DNA of 64,000 nt from NCBI RefSeq assembly GCF_020882245.1, contig NC_083597.1, positions 83,306,152-83,370,151 on the forward strand, given 5' to 3'. The notes beneath the pieces are model-generated. The model was not told the origin of the DNA, did not search any database, and was given only the letters and a program-made list of their open reading frames with translations. Origin of the DNA: Rhopalosiphum padi. Taxonomy: Eukaryota > Arthropoda > Insecta > Hemiptera > Aphididae. Both the position numbers and the translations under genes were made by a program. How positions within the stretch are numbered: position 1 is the first letter of the stretch; every line of letters begins with the position of its first letter. Shown one piece after another: positions 13,661 through 26,100 of the stretch.

Positions 13661-14272
13661 CAGTGGCGATGACGTAATTTGGTCATTTGTGAGGAGGGAT
13701 GACATTTTTGTATATTTTACATATTATTACCTCACAGCAATTTTTTCGTTTATATTATAAACACCTCTCAATACAATCATTCCGATATTATGTAAAACGT
13801 AAGTACACGACGTATAAATACATGCACACGCGGAGACAAATAATTACATAATAATTAAATATTCACATACAATAAATTGATATAGTTATACATTATAAAT
13901 ACAACGTTGCTGACGATGTGCGTCGTCGCTCCGTGATAAAATAATAATAATAATAATAATAATAAACAATATTCGACTGCTCAGTGATTATTTTTGTAAC
14001 GCAATATAATATTATAATATTATGTTCGTGCAATAGTGTTCATTACCAAGTAATAATATTATTCAAGTTATGTACAGCGAGCATAGGGGATTGGGTTTTT
14101 TTTTTATTATTATTTCCAAACAACATTATACATTTATACCATATTAGTGCGTACGAGAGAACACGAAAAACGTGGCGTGCGCCCACCGTCTTTGAAAAAA
14201 AAATAGTCATACTGGGATACGGCACCCAAATCACCCCCCCCCCCCCCGATTCTCACCATAATTACGCCACTG
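13661..14272. mobile_element. Probable hAT-like non-autonomous element
   Basis: The left end is CAGTGGCGATGACGTAAT and the right end, reverse complemented, is CAGTGGCGTAATTATGG. They share CAGTGGCG and a following GTAAT. The flanks are near-identical (ATAATAAC at 13653-13660, TTAATAAC at 14274-14281, 7 of 8), as expected of a worn 8-bp hAT duplication, though offset by one base from the right end. The interior holds an AAT microsatellite (13938-13965) and a C-run near 14233-14247. No transposase is visible. Confidence 0.45.
13938..13965. repeat. AAT microsatellite
   Basis: An uninterrupted AAT tract inside the hAT-like element. Confidence 0.9.
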
Positions 14273-14279
14273 ATTAATA

Positions 14280-16800
14280 ACGGACGGGCACTACGCGATA
14301 CGTTTGCCCGGGCCACTGTAATTACAATAATACACGGGTAATAATATAATATTATGTGGTATCCGTATCGGCTCGTTTAACACGCGTTTTAATTGGCCCG
14401 CGGATAACACTAACCTAAAAAATAATAATAAATAACGTAAAAAATAAAGACCAACAGAATAAACAATAAATGCTAGCCGACTCGTACACACACACATGAG
14501 CACACAAAAGTCAAGGACAACCGGTTGGCGGACAATGCAGTCCGCCGCCGCCACGGTGATTCGAGGAAAAAAACGTACACACACTCGGTGATCGGTTTAA
14601 ATGTATAAAATAATAATTTATAACCGACGACCACTGCCACACATATTATTATTATTATTATTATACCGAAGACGAAGAGAGTAGTCGTCGTCGTCGTCGT
14701 CGTCGTCGTCTTGGGCACTCTTCGCACGCCCCTACGGACTCGCACGTAGTAGTAAAGCGTAGTAATATTACTGAATGACCGTTAGAGCGAGAGAGAGAGG
14801 TGGCGATCCTATCGTTATTGTGTCGGTTTTCCGAGAATTACAACGAATATTCTCACACGACCAAAGGGACTCGATGTAAATAAATAAAGAATAATAATAA
14901 TAATAAATAATATACTGCTATTATTATTATAACCACTATCACGAGGTGTTTGTGACCGACGATGATAGCTGCTGCCGGCGAGGGGGAGGGGTCCCGGCAT
15001 CTGTGAATTCCGAAAAATTCTTTCAGGTCCCGAGTTTTATTATCATCAGGAATATAATAATAATAATAATATAATATAACGCCCGCGACGCGTCCGTCGT
15101 ACGTATGTTTATGGCGTTCGGCACGAGTTCAAAGACGATGTGGTCCGAGAAAAAGTGCCACCTTTCCACCGGAGCCGAGTTAAACACAACAATGTATACG
15201 AACGGTTCCATGGACATTTCCGAAAAACGTTATTCGTTGTTGTCGATTACCGGTGCCGTTAGCGGCGATTCACAGTTCGAATAATATATAATAATATTTA
15301 ATATATCTTCCTCGCACACCGAATTCGAAACGTCAAAACGGTCAGAGCGACGTATTTATAAGGCAGGTACCAAACGGCGGCGCCAAGAACAATCGCACCG
15401 GTACGCGATGCGACGTAAAATAGAGTCGGTAATTCACGGCACGTCTGTGCGTCAATGGAGGAAAAGCGGCACGAAAAAACCAGTCGTACCCAAATTCGTT
15501 TCGAAATTAGATCGAGACGACGACGACAATCGAAACACGACACGAGAGTATGTATCGGCAACAAACCACTATAATTATCGCGACGTTTACGACGATAAAT
15601 CCTAATATGGAAATCGATATTGCACGCGCGCGAGCGATTATAGAATTATAATCGACTCGCGGGAGAGAGAGAGTGAGTGAGAGAGACAGAGGAATTTAAA
15701 CGAAACGAAACTATTATTTACCACCCATACAACCCAAAGTGGAAACAACACAATTCTGTTGCACCGCTCCGGTGCGTTTTCGTGTTGTACGCATCTATAT
15801 AGTACAGCTGTTAGTGCACACATAGTGTACTATAACACTTGGGTGTCAGAACGCGGGCAAAGCGCGGTGCACGGTAGCGTGACGGATATTTCAAGGTTAT
15901 CGTTGGAGGAGCGTACGGATTTTTTATTTAAAAAAATGTATACAAACAAACGTCGGGTAATATAATACATATTATTATTAATTTCATCTAGTGGTCAATT
16001 ATAAAAACCACCGTTACTTTTTAATAATTCAAAAACAGTAATTAAATCTAATGTGATACACACACACACAAACACACATGGCAATAGTTTTGAGTAAAAA
16101 TTGAAAATTACAACACCATGACTGTTGTCGAAAACGATGAATTTAAAAAAAAACACGACCGCCGCTATCGTATACGAAACCAAAATGGAATATATTATAC
16201 CATACCTAACAACCGTGCTGTTGATATTTAATAATTATGAAACATTCTATTAGTCGGTCCCGGGAAGAGAACACACCACACACACACACAAGTCATGGAG
16301 GGCAGACCCCCATAATAATAATAAGTAATAAACTAATAACAATAATAAACACATATGCACCGCACACTGGTATTACATAAATTATTTACTATTCGTTGTT
16401 GAGAGAATGAAAAAGAATATAATGATAAATATCCATATATTTTATGTTTTGACGGAGGTTGGCATGTAATAGTCTACAAAATAGTTGTACAACGTATTTA
16501 CGTATATAATAGTAAACGCCTGGCATTTTTAGAGCACGTGGTGCGTCATCGTCGACATCTCCCTCCCCAATGATCCCCCCCACAACATCACTGAGGGTGA
16601 AAAAAATTCGGGTTTTAATTAGATCGCAATATTTTACGCAAAACACCCTACGGACTTCATCACGATGCTCGACCATGATCTGCAGAGGAGTGAGGGCAAT
16701 GACGACAACTCGTCGACATGTACGTACACCCTCCGCCCACGCCGAAAGGGTTTGTATTCCAAGCGAATAACAGACCCGTAGTTAAAAAAAGGATGTATAC
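14280..16800. other. GC-mixed stretch rich in microsatellites, no gene recognised
   Basis: Compared with its surroundings this segment has more CpG and many short tracts: ATT (14645-14664), GTC (14683-14710), GA-rich runs (14788-14800, 15661-15688) and CA (16058-16078). Open frames such as 15298-15564 minus and 15408-15605 plus overlap one another and show no domain or splice logic. It may hold regulatory DNA or untranslated exons that I cannot resolve. Confidence 0.35.
14683..14710. repeat. GTC trinucleotide repeat
   Basis: About nine tandem GTC units. In the minus frame it reads as polythreonine (an ACG/ACT-type run), which explains the Thr-rich open frame there. Confidence 0.9.
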
Positions 16801-19395
16801 ATATTTATATGCATACGACGGGAATGCGAATACGCCGACCTGGCGACCCTCTCTTCACCGTTAGGCCGTAGATTTTTTGACCCTCATTTTTGAGCAAAAA
16901 AAAAAAGCAAAAAAGTGTACATCGAGTGTGTGACATACCGATATTAATATTATATACGCGTGCTAGCCATTGCTTCCGAATACGATGTCAACACGACGTT
17001 CCGTAAGTGTTTACGAACACGCTTAATTAAATATTTTAAAAGGGTTTTGGTTTTTTATTATTTCCTCCCAGTTTTAGTTTTTATGACAATGCGATCCTGT
17101 ACACACCATTGCACCACACGATTTTTTCGCCGCTGGCAACTACAAACGAAAAAAATCGTGGCTCTGCTTACAAAACGAACTTCAACGCCGCCGGGTACCA
17201 AATAAAAGGGAAGTACTTAAAATAAATGCTCACCTGAACGAAATTCCATTGCGTCACACTATCACGGATCCATCCCGTAGAATTCGAACAATAAGTATAA
17301 TACAGTTATGAAATAATATTTGAACTAGGTATCATAAACTATCGTATATTTTGGTGTTAAATTAAAATTTATCCCGTCTTAAGAAATGATTTACATTTTT
17401 AACTATTAGCAGTTTAATAACTCAAACATAGAACTAAATATGAAGATTTAAAAATATCGAAATGGGCATTGACATCTAATTATGTAGTTTATTTTTTAAT
17501 TTTTATTGTATTCATAATTTTAAGTGTAACACAACTAAGAATTATTATTGTAATATGATGAGATTTTGAGACAACGAGTTTTGTGTGACTATAATAAAGA
17601 ATTTGAAAATACAAACGTCAAAAACTAGTATATTTCTGACAATTAAAAAAATGCATACCTCACAGGTTGATTCAGTACCGAACTCACGGTTACAAGTAAA
17701 CCGAATGAACGCAGACACTCAGGGAAAACCACTTAAAAAACGCAACCAGGAAATAGGAAAATAAATAAAATCAATTAATTTGAAACGTTGAAATTGAAAC
17801 GATAACAATTTTTAATTACCGTCTGACAGGATTCTGGCAAATTACCTAAAAACATCTATTGATGAATGTTGTTTACAAGATTGTACTACGAAAACCCGTT
17901 ATCGTATAGAATAATAACCGTTGTTGTTGAACACCACTAGTGTTTACAGAAACGCGATAATATTATAATATTGTCATTATTATTAAAAAAGAATATTTGT
18001 AAACATTTTATTTATCCGTCGTTTTTACACTTCTAATAATTCTACGCAAGCAAAAAAAAAAACCCGGGATGCGTGGAGATTGATCGTATACACATAGAGA
18101 ACAATCGTAATCAAATAACGACGTAAGTATTTAAATAACTTAAACCGTGGGATTTTTTCGAGATAATAAAAAGAAACGCAGATTTTGTAACAAATAAACC
18201 AAAGCCCGTGGTAAAAACTAAAAATCGAAAAGAATATTGATGAAAATACTATGACGACTACGATAAAAATATATAACCGTTTCCAGGAATCTATCTAGTA
18301 CGGTTTCGAAGCGATTACTTCGGTCGCACTCGCACTGCTCTACGTGAATATGGTAAAATAGTAAACCATATTACTGATCAATATTTAATATTTTTGTAGG
18401 ACTACTTTAGGAATTAGGATTTTTCGAAAACAATGCGCACATTGATCTTAGGTAAATCGCAAAATTAAGATAAACTGAACACATCATTTATATTACCACT
18501 AAAAATATTTAAAAATTAATTTCTTGTCTGCAGGACAGATAAAGTTAGTCCACAATCCGCCATTTGGTGACCCTCGGGTCTATGATATAAGCACTTTAGA
18601 AGTTTAGACAAGCTGCGCAGTAATGCATGAAAAAATTATAGCCAAGTCTAATATATCTTAAAAAACGTAATACAAAGAAACGTTTAATAAGATATATTTT
18701 ATGATCCCGTCTAAACAACAACAAAACCCGATGTACACCATCGTAGTGGACGTCCTTCGACGAATTTTTCATCAACACAAACACAACACAAACGCGCTCG
18801 CGCACAAAAAAGACCCACGTGGTCTACCGAAATATATTATTTTCCCGCCATCGCAGAAAACCTTCCTAACAATCTCTCCTTTAGAGAACGTCTTAATACT
18901 ATTGTCGAAATTTCTTTAACTCGCGATCGATTTCATCTTGTCGGCGCAATGACGTATTTACAGATAAAATAAGAGATAGATTCCCTCTGACATTTTTTTG
19001 TTTAATTAATATTTTATATTACAAAAAACTTATTCGTTAATAGATATGTATTTATATAGTGCTGGAAATCCGAAATATAATACACGTTCGTAGTATCTGG
19101 CGTTGAAATATCGAAAAGTGTCATACAAAAATTATAATTAATGCTAAAATGCTCTATGACCATTTTTTTAAAAATAAACATGGGAACATATTCTAAATGT
19201 ATACACAATATTATAAATATATATATATATATATTTGTTATTTTATATTACATACAATATTGTTATAACACTTGTAAATAGTTATAAGTAGGAACGTACA
19301 ACGTACTATTATTATTATTATTATAACTAAAACCCAACTATCCAAAAGATCTCACACGGGTGTAATAATGAACTAAATGCGTGGCTTTATTGACA
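16800..19395. other. AT-rich non-coding stretch
   Basis: No supported genes. It has scattered poly-A runs and a short AT tract (19215-19235). At 19330-19372 it shares a diverged segment (AAAAGATCT flanked by similar bases) with 34315-34370, pointing to two copies of one interspersed repeat. Confidence 0.5.
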
Positions 19396-20006
19396 TGTTA
19401 AGAGGCCGTCGTGGTAAAAGTGTTACGTATACAACGCTCAAGAGATGGCGTTGAATTCCATCTCGCCGCCGTCGCGGTAGGCCGTAACCACGCCCATCGT
19501 GTACGCGACGGGGTCCGCGTGTTGTAATCGCGGGAGAGGTACATTATTATTTCACGGACGGTCGTGCTGAACGTTTCGCATCAAACGTCATTACAGGCCG
19601 TTACGTAAATTGTCGCACGTGAATTCTATACGTCGCTACTAGCTCGCAAGTCGCAAACCTATTTTTTAATTAAAGCTCCTGTTTGCTTAAAAATATTAAC
19701 CAATAAATTAAGCCTACAAATTATTATACACCAGAACTCGATTTATATTTCTAACCCAATTACTTTTTAAAATACATGTGAAATAATAATTTCATTACGA
19801 TTAAATAGATTTTTTAGCAATAGTGTTGCGTATTTTACGTTGTAACTTATAAGTGACATGAAACAATTTTTGTTCGATAATTTAATCTCCTAAATAAATA
19901 TTAGCAACATTTTAAATAGTTTTGATTAATAAATATTGGTGTATTTACTTATTTTAATTTTAAACATATAATACCTACATAAAATAAGTATAAAAAATGT
20001 TATAAT

Positions 20007-20770
20007 CAGGGCTGTGAATTTATTGTTTTAAAAATCATAAAAAAATAAATTTCAAAAATTTTATTGATATTTATAGAAAATAACCTAAAAAGTTGGTAAC
20101 TGAGTATATCAGTACACAACTCAAAACAAATCAAAATTTTTTGAAATTTTTTTCATGTATAGAAAATTCTAATATTAAAACATTTCAGTGAAAATAACCC
20201 TCATAAAAACTTAATGTGACTTTTTTGTAAACATTTTTTTTTTTTGATAAAGGTATAGACAAACTGATGAGGAATCTTGTATTAAATTTTTAAATCGGAG
20301 ATTTAAAAAGAAATATTTTTATGAATTTATATCTCAAAATAATTTGCAAATTGTTTTCATTTTTACGTATTTTGTTAATATTTTAATTTTTAACTTTAAA
20401 TGCTTATAAAAAAAAAAGTGACTGGATTTTTATACTATAACAAATCAAAATATTTTGAAAAATTTTTCATGTATAGAAAAGGCTAGTATAAACATAAACA
20501 TTTAGTGAAAATTTCATATGTTTACGATCATTTGTTTTAGACTTACACCAAAAACCAAAATCGATTTTGTCAAAAACCGATTTTGCGTAAAAATTCTCGT
20601 TTTTTCTTAATTTTCATTTTGTTTTTTTGGGCGCTTTTAAAAACTATATTGGGAAATTAAAATTTTGACCTCCCCCAAAAAAAAAATATAGGTATATAAA
20701 AAAAACACATCATTGTAAAACCAATACATTAAATTCTTGCTCCGCTCAGAATCTAAAATTTTAAAATTTT
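20007..20770 (+). repeat. AT-rich interspersed repeat, copy 1 (plus orientation)
   Basis: It starts near CAGGGCTGTGAATTTATT and ends with GCTCCGCTCAGAATCTAAAA. The internal landmarks are a TATAGAAAA motif after TTTTGAAAATTTT, GAGGAATCTTGTATTAAATTT, and GTCAAAAACCGATTTTGCGT. The same landmarks recur in order at the other copies listed here. There is no coding capacity. I associate this family with aphid genomes, from memory and not from a search. Confidence 0.7.
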
Positions 20771-21880
20771 AAATGTTCGTAATCAACTAGAAACAAGTCA
20801 AAATGTTTTGGAAATTTTATTAAGTATAGTAATTGATAAATATACATATGGTTTACATTCCAAGTGTCTAAGGTTATTCGTTTTTCAAATCAAGTGAATA
20901 TATCTAATGTCGTAAAAATTTCAACTTCAAACGCGCATAAAAATTTAATTTGACTTTCCGGTAGAGATTTTTGTTTTTGATAAAACTAAACAAACTTATG
21001 AGGAATCTTTTATTAAATTTTCATGAATTTCTAATTCGAAATAATTTTCACATTTTCGTTATTTTTACGTCTTTTGTAAAAAATCGAACTCTAAATGCTA
21101 ATAAAAAAATAAACACTGTATTTTTAATATTTTTTAACTGATATTCTAACAATATATATAAGGAGCCTTGTATTACATTTGCAAGATTTTCGACCCAACG
21201 AATACAATTTTATTGACATTTATTAACAAAAAAACTAAAAAAATTGAAATTTGAAATTGTCCGTAAATAGCTCAAAACGAGTCAAAATATTTTAAGAATA
21301 TTATTATGTATAGAAAATGAGAATATAAACATTTAGTTAAATTTTCAAGTATTTTCAGTTATTCGTTTTTGAATTTCAATAAAATAAGAAAATCGTTACA
21401 TGAGAAATGATTGAGTGAATATCCAATGTCATAAAAATTTGATTTCGAACGCTCATAAAAATTCAATTTGGATTTCGAATAGAGATTTTTTTTTATAAAA
21501 AATTAGACGAACTTACGAGGAATCTTGATTAAATTTTCAAATCATAGATTTAAAAAGAAAAATTTTTAAGAATTTCTAACATAAAATAATTTGCTCATTT
21601 TTTTCAATTTTATGTATTTTATATTTTGTAAATTAGAATTTAAATGCTTATAAAAAAAAAATGTGGCTATGTATTATTAATATTTTTCAACTACTGTTAG
21701 AAGCCTTCTATTAAATTTTCAAGCTTTTTTACACAACAAATCAACAAATAACATTTTATTGACATTTATAGAAAAAAAACCTAAAAAGTTGGAAACTGCA
21801 GAGTACCTATATATCCGTAAACAGTTCAAAACAAATTAAAATATTTTGAAAATTTTATGGTGTATAGAAAATGATAATAC
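20771..21880 (+). repeat. Tandem diverged copies of the same AT-rich repeat
   Basis: The landmark GAGGAATCTT.TATTAAATTT recurs at about 20999 and 21519, and the block ACATTTATAGAAAAAAA...CTAAAAAGTTGGAAACTG recurs at about 21215 and 21757, giving irregular spacing of roughly 0.5-0.7 kb. The copies are diverged, so the array is old. Confidence 0.6.
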
Positions 21881-21887
21881 AATATTA

Positions 21888-21962
21888 CAGTGTACTCTCG
21901 GTAACTCAAAGTTCACGGGGAAAAAAATAATTCGACTAACTACAAATATTTCGAGTTATCAA
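21888..21962 (+). mobile_element. Pogo/Tigger-like terminal fragment
   Basis: TA is followed by CAGTGTACTCTCGGTAACTC, then TTCGAGTTATC about 60 bases on. A TA flank, a CAGT start and CTCTCG(G/A)TAACTC are typical of pogo-group ends. Only this end is present, so it is a solo or truncated remnant inside the repeat array. Confidence 0.4.
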
Positions 21963-22149
21963 AATTTTAATGTAGAGGCGTAGCCAGGGGTTTTTTATGG
22001 TGGGGGGGCTAAATAATTTTAACTTGAGTTATTGAAATTCAAAAACAACAACAAAACAAAAATATTGAAAATATATTAACGTTGATTTGCCGTTAACATA
22101 TTTACTATTTTAAATAATTAAAATTTGTAAGACAATTTCCGTATTTAAA

Positions 22150-23000
22150 TTTAAAAAAGGTGGAAAAGCGAGTATCGCTCTGCTGTATAATAGTAGTGAT
22201 GGAGACTGGAGAGTAGGTCACTATAATGGATGTGTTAAATTTGAATGCAATGACAGGTATCATTATTGTATACGAAATCGATTCTGAATGATGATGGAGA
22301 TAATTTGTCAGTCTAGGATTATATTATATTATTAGTTATATTTAAATTGTAATATAGTGACATATCGTTATTATTTTACGCAATTTCGTAAAATATTTAA
22401 TTTCATACGCTCGTACATTTTTTTCTACATTGTCGCTGGAGTTTTTTTTTTTACAGTGATTTGAAGAAAATGTTATAGAGAACCTTGTATTGGGTTTTAG
22501 ATATAATTCACTAAAACATTATGAATTTTCAACTTAAAAATATCTTGCAAATTTTCGCGATTTTGACATATCATTTAGTAAACATTTTAACTTTTAATGC
22601 TTAGCTTATAAACAACAATTGTGACTAACAATTTTTGAATTTTTTTTTTACTACGCTAAGTGCAACTTATTATAAACCTTGTATTATATCTATTTTAAAA
22701 ATTTTTTAAACAAAAAAACTTAGATATAGGTACATCGAAAATTTCAATTGTCAATAAATAGCTTAAAAAAGTCAAAATATTTAGACTTGATGAAAATTTC
22801 AAGTATTTAAAATGATTTTTTGTGTTACAGCAAAATAAAAAAATCCATATTTTCGAAAATTGATTATGCTTAAAAATTCCCGTTTTTCCGTTCCTTTTTT
22901 AGGTTTTTATTTGACGTTTTTGAAACTACTAGAAATTTTAACTCACCAAAGTATCATTTAGATTCATTTTCCATTTCAAAGAGGGGCTGAAGTTAAAAAT
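22150..23000 (+). repeat. AT-rich repeat, head-to-head pair, left arm
   Basis: It begins with a distinctive module: TCACTATAATGGATGTGTTA, then AAATTTGAATGCAATG and CGATTCTGAATGATGATGG. It then runs through the usual AT-rich body to the GTTTTTGAAACTACTAG...CTCACCAAAGTA part near 22915-22955. The same module appears inverted at 24110-24260. Confidence 0.6.
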
Positions 23001-24260
23001 TAAAGCATTATTTCTACTCCTTCAAAACGTGATGACATACACGAAAACAAGTTGGTGCATTGGGAAGGTCAAAATTAAAAATTCCTAGTAATTTTCTAAA
23101 GAGCAGGGAAAAACAGACATTTTCACGCAAAATCGGTTTTTGACAAAATCACAAAATCAATTTTGGTTTTTGGTGTAACTTTAAAACAAATGACCGTAGA
23201 TACAAGGAATTTTAACTGTTTGTTTGTTTTGTATTATAGAATTTTCTAAGCACGATAACATTTTTAAAATACTTAAATTATTTTTTAACTATTCACTTTT
23301 TAAGTTTCCAATTTTTTTAGTTTTTTTTCTATGAATGTCAATCAAATGTTATTTGTTGGGTAATAAAAACTTAAAAATTAAGGACGAGGCGCCTTATATA
23401 AATTATAATAATTGAAAAATATTAATAATACATTTTATACATAGTCAGTAATCACATTTTTTTTTATAAGCATTTAAAGTTCGAATTTTGACAAAATATA
23501 AAATACAAACAAATGAAGAAAATGTGCAAATTATTTTGTTAAAAATTCATAAAAATTTTTCTTTTTAAATCTAAAATTTAAAAATTTAATACAAGATTCC
23601 TCGTAAGTTTGTCTAATTTTAAAAAAAAATTATCTCTACCAGAAACTAAATTAGAATTTTTATGAGTGTTTGAAAAGTTCAAATTTTTACAAAATTGGTA
23701 TTCACTCGATTTATCATGTACCTAGCGATTTTCTTATTTTGTTGTAATTAAAAAACAAATAACTGTATCTAGATATTTTAAATAATTTACACTATATGTC
23801 TATTTTATCAATTGCTATACTTGATAAAATTTTCAAAAAATTTTCACTCTTTCTGAGCTCTTTACGGACATTTTCAATTTTTTCAATTTTTTATTCCACA
23901 GTTATTAATAAATTAGTTATTAGATTTGTTGGGTCAAGAAGCGTGAAAATTTAATTCAAGGCTCATGTAGATAAATCGTTACAATAGCATTTGAAAAATA
24001 TTAAAAATAAATGGGTACAATTTTTTTTATAAGCATTTTAAGTTTGAATTTTGAAAAAATTTGTCAAATTTTAAATTATTTTGTAGTTAAAAATGTATAT
24101 TATAATATATCAAGGTTGACTCTCCGTCTTCGATAAGATTCGTTTTTCTTATACAGTGATATTATATCATTGAATTCAAATTTAACACAATAATCCAGTA
24201 AGTATATAGTGACTCACTTGTAACCTACTGTAAAGCAGATCGACACCCACTTGCCTACCG
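23000..24260 (-). repeat. AT-rich repeat, head-to-head pair, right arm (inverted)
   Basis: Read on the minus strand it starts at 24260 with GTAACCTACTGT-type sequence, then the GTGTTAAATTTGAATTCAATG module, and passes GAGGAATCTTGTATTAAATTTT (23611-23590) and GATTTTGTCAAAAACCGATTTTGC (23150-23125). These are the same landmarks, in the same order, as the plus-strand copies. The turning point lies near 23.0 kb. Confidence 0.6.
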
Positions 24261-24700
24261 TTTTTTACTTATACAGTTATACTAATTTAAATTTAAAAAA
24301 TTTCGTCTTGAATGTCAATACGCTAATTTTATAGAACAATTGTCTATAATTGAAAAAAAAAATTGTTTAAATCGTACGTTTTCTAGCTGATTTGTGAAAA
24401 TTTTACGATATAGTATTATGTCGTAGTTCCATTTTGCGTAAAATACGATAGTAAATAAAATTACGAATTATAACATCGAAAAATAAAATAATATTATTTA
24501 TTGACAAAATTATTATTTTCGTATTGACGTACTTGGCTATTTATAACCAGTGCGCGGCTGCGATAAATAACCAGTTTTGACCTATGGTGCGGTACGGCTG
24601 CATATGCAAGCGGGGTGGTGGAAGAAGTACTATTTCAGAACGCTGCCGCTGTAATCGCTTTAGCAGCACATGACGACGGCAAATTCGTAATTTTTTTGCT

Positions 24701-25025
24701 AAAAACATGCTTTCGTACTTCCAATAGTACTCAGGCCTCGTTGATCGTAGAAACATGATTTTGATATCAAAATAATCACGAGAAGTTGTACTAAATATTC
24801 TTGGAACAGATTTTCGATATCTAAATTTGCCGATTTTATATGATTTTTTAAAAAAAAGAAAAATTTTACAAATTTCAAACACATATAAAATTGGAACGAA
24901 AAAAAATTTTAAAATTCTGTTCCAAGAATATTTAGTACAACTTCTCGTGATTATTTTGATACCAAAATCATGTTTCTACGATCAACGAGGCCCGAGTACT
25001 ATTGGAAGTACGAAAGCATGTTTTT
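24701..25025 (-). repeat. Long near-perfect hairpin: 110-bp arms, 105-bp loop
   Basis: Arms 24701-24810 and 24916-25025 are reverse complements over 110 positions with only two differences (left TCAGG against TCGGG, left TTGATATC against TTGGTATC). Both are A:C mismatches in a plus transcript but G:U pairs in a minus transcript. The right arm lies about 20 bases from the TTAA-GAGGCCGTC end, so the hairpin may be a terminal duplication of that element. A transcript would form a long double-stranded stem of siRNA-precursor type. Short open frames over it are by-products. Confidence 0.85.
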
Positions 25026-25062
25026 CGGTCGATTTTTTTCTACTGGGACGGCCTCTTAACAT

Positions 25063-25590
25063 AATATAAAAATAATAATATGCCAGATTAAGTCATTGGT
25101 AGTTGTCTAAAACATAAAAATTATGATGGCTATTGTAATAATACTAACAATAGATGTTATTGCTCAACATTGTTAAGCATTAAATGCCATTGATATTATT
25201 TTGAAATAACATTGAAGATTAAAACTATACTAAGATTACCATTAAATAAAATATGTATACTCAATCGTATAAAATGGGTATTCTATTTTGATTTGGAAAA
25301 ACATTTAACTTGCCAGGTTACAACAGGCTATCTGGCTATATACATATTATGTATTGTGTTTATGATTTGAAGACATTTTTACAATTTTAAGGCAACTTTT
25401 GAGGTGTACGTGTCAAGTCGGTGAGTTCTGGATATATATATATATATAGACAAAATCGTAAATACAACGCCTGGTCGGCGTGTTTTACAATTTTTATCAA
25501 CTTTTGGTCATTTTAGCGCGATCGCAATGAAAACTACAATTCGAGTCTGATTTTTCCCAAAAAAAAAAAAGGTACGTTTAAGACTTTCTC
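25063..25590. other. AT-rich non-coding stretch
   Basis: I see nothing beyond a short AT run (25435-25449) and an A-run (25559-25570). Presumed hdc intron. Confidence 0.5.
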
Positions 25591-26100
25591 TACGTACATA
25601 TTTCGATCCTTCGCCCACACAAAAAAAGGCCACCGATTAATTTTCTCCAGACGGTCTTGGGGGCGCGACAACAACATTACGTGCGTCGACGTGCGGAGAC
25701 GGGGCGACGGGGTACCAGACAGGAACTTTCGAAAGAGGGTCGAAATCCCAATCCCCAAAACGGAGAGGAAAAAAAGGCCACGTTTTCGCCCTCTTTATAC
25801 CCCCAAAATGTACGACAGACACGCTGGGAAAAGGGAAGGCGTCGGCGGCGGCGGCGGTTACTCACGCACGCCGTCGACAGTATGACTAGGGCAACAATAT
25901 TAAATTCGTGTGTTTACGGACGCGACGCCGAGACTTGTACACAATAACAGGCGGCGGCGGTGTTTACACACGCGAGCCGCATACCAACTTAATCTCGATA
26001 CCCTCACACGAAAAACGTTCTCACACGACGCAACGAAACGACAATAATAATTAAAAAAACAAAAATAATAGGCGGCGACAACGAAATAATAATACCTGAA
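25590..26100. promoter_or_regulatory. CpG-rich patch just inside the presumed hdc intron
   Basis: This CpG-dense, GGCGGC-containing block lies 0.4-0.9 kb downstream of the hdc exon donor. Open frames exist on both strands with no domain. It may be an extension of the hdc CpG island, an intronic enhancer or an alternative first exon. Confidence 0.35.

Larger units (their letters stand above)
19398..25059. mobile_element. Composite element bounded by TTAA-GAGGCCGTC inverted ends
   Basis: The left boundary ATGTTAAGAGGCCGTC (19395-19410) is the exact reverse complement of the right boundary (25047-25062), a 16-bp perfect terminal match 5.65 kb apart. Each end carries TTAA followed inward by GAGGCCGTC, which fits a piggyBac-type TTAA duplication, though the usual piggyBac CCC start is absent. 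The interior holds a GC-rich block (19400-19670), an AT-rich repeat array, a pogo-like end and a long hairpin. No transposase frame is visible. Either it is one large non-autonomous element with nested insertions, or two separate copies of a small MITE are facing each other. Confidence 0.5.

Noticed and set aside
20007..24260. Possible CRISPR-like or satellite array
   Set aside because: Units are diverged, irregularly spaced, in both orientations and hundreds of bases long; this is a transposon-type repeat cluster.
24541..25069. Open frames of 61-113 codons, including near-identical peptides on opposite strands
   Set aside because: They come from the inverted arms of the 110-bp hairpin, not from genes.
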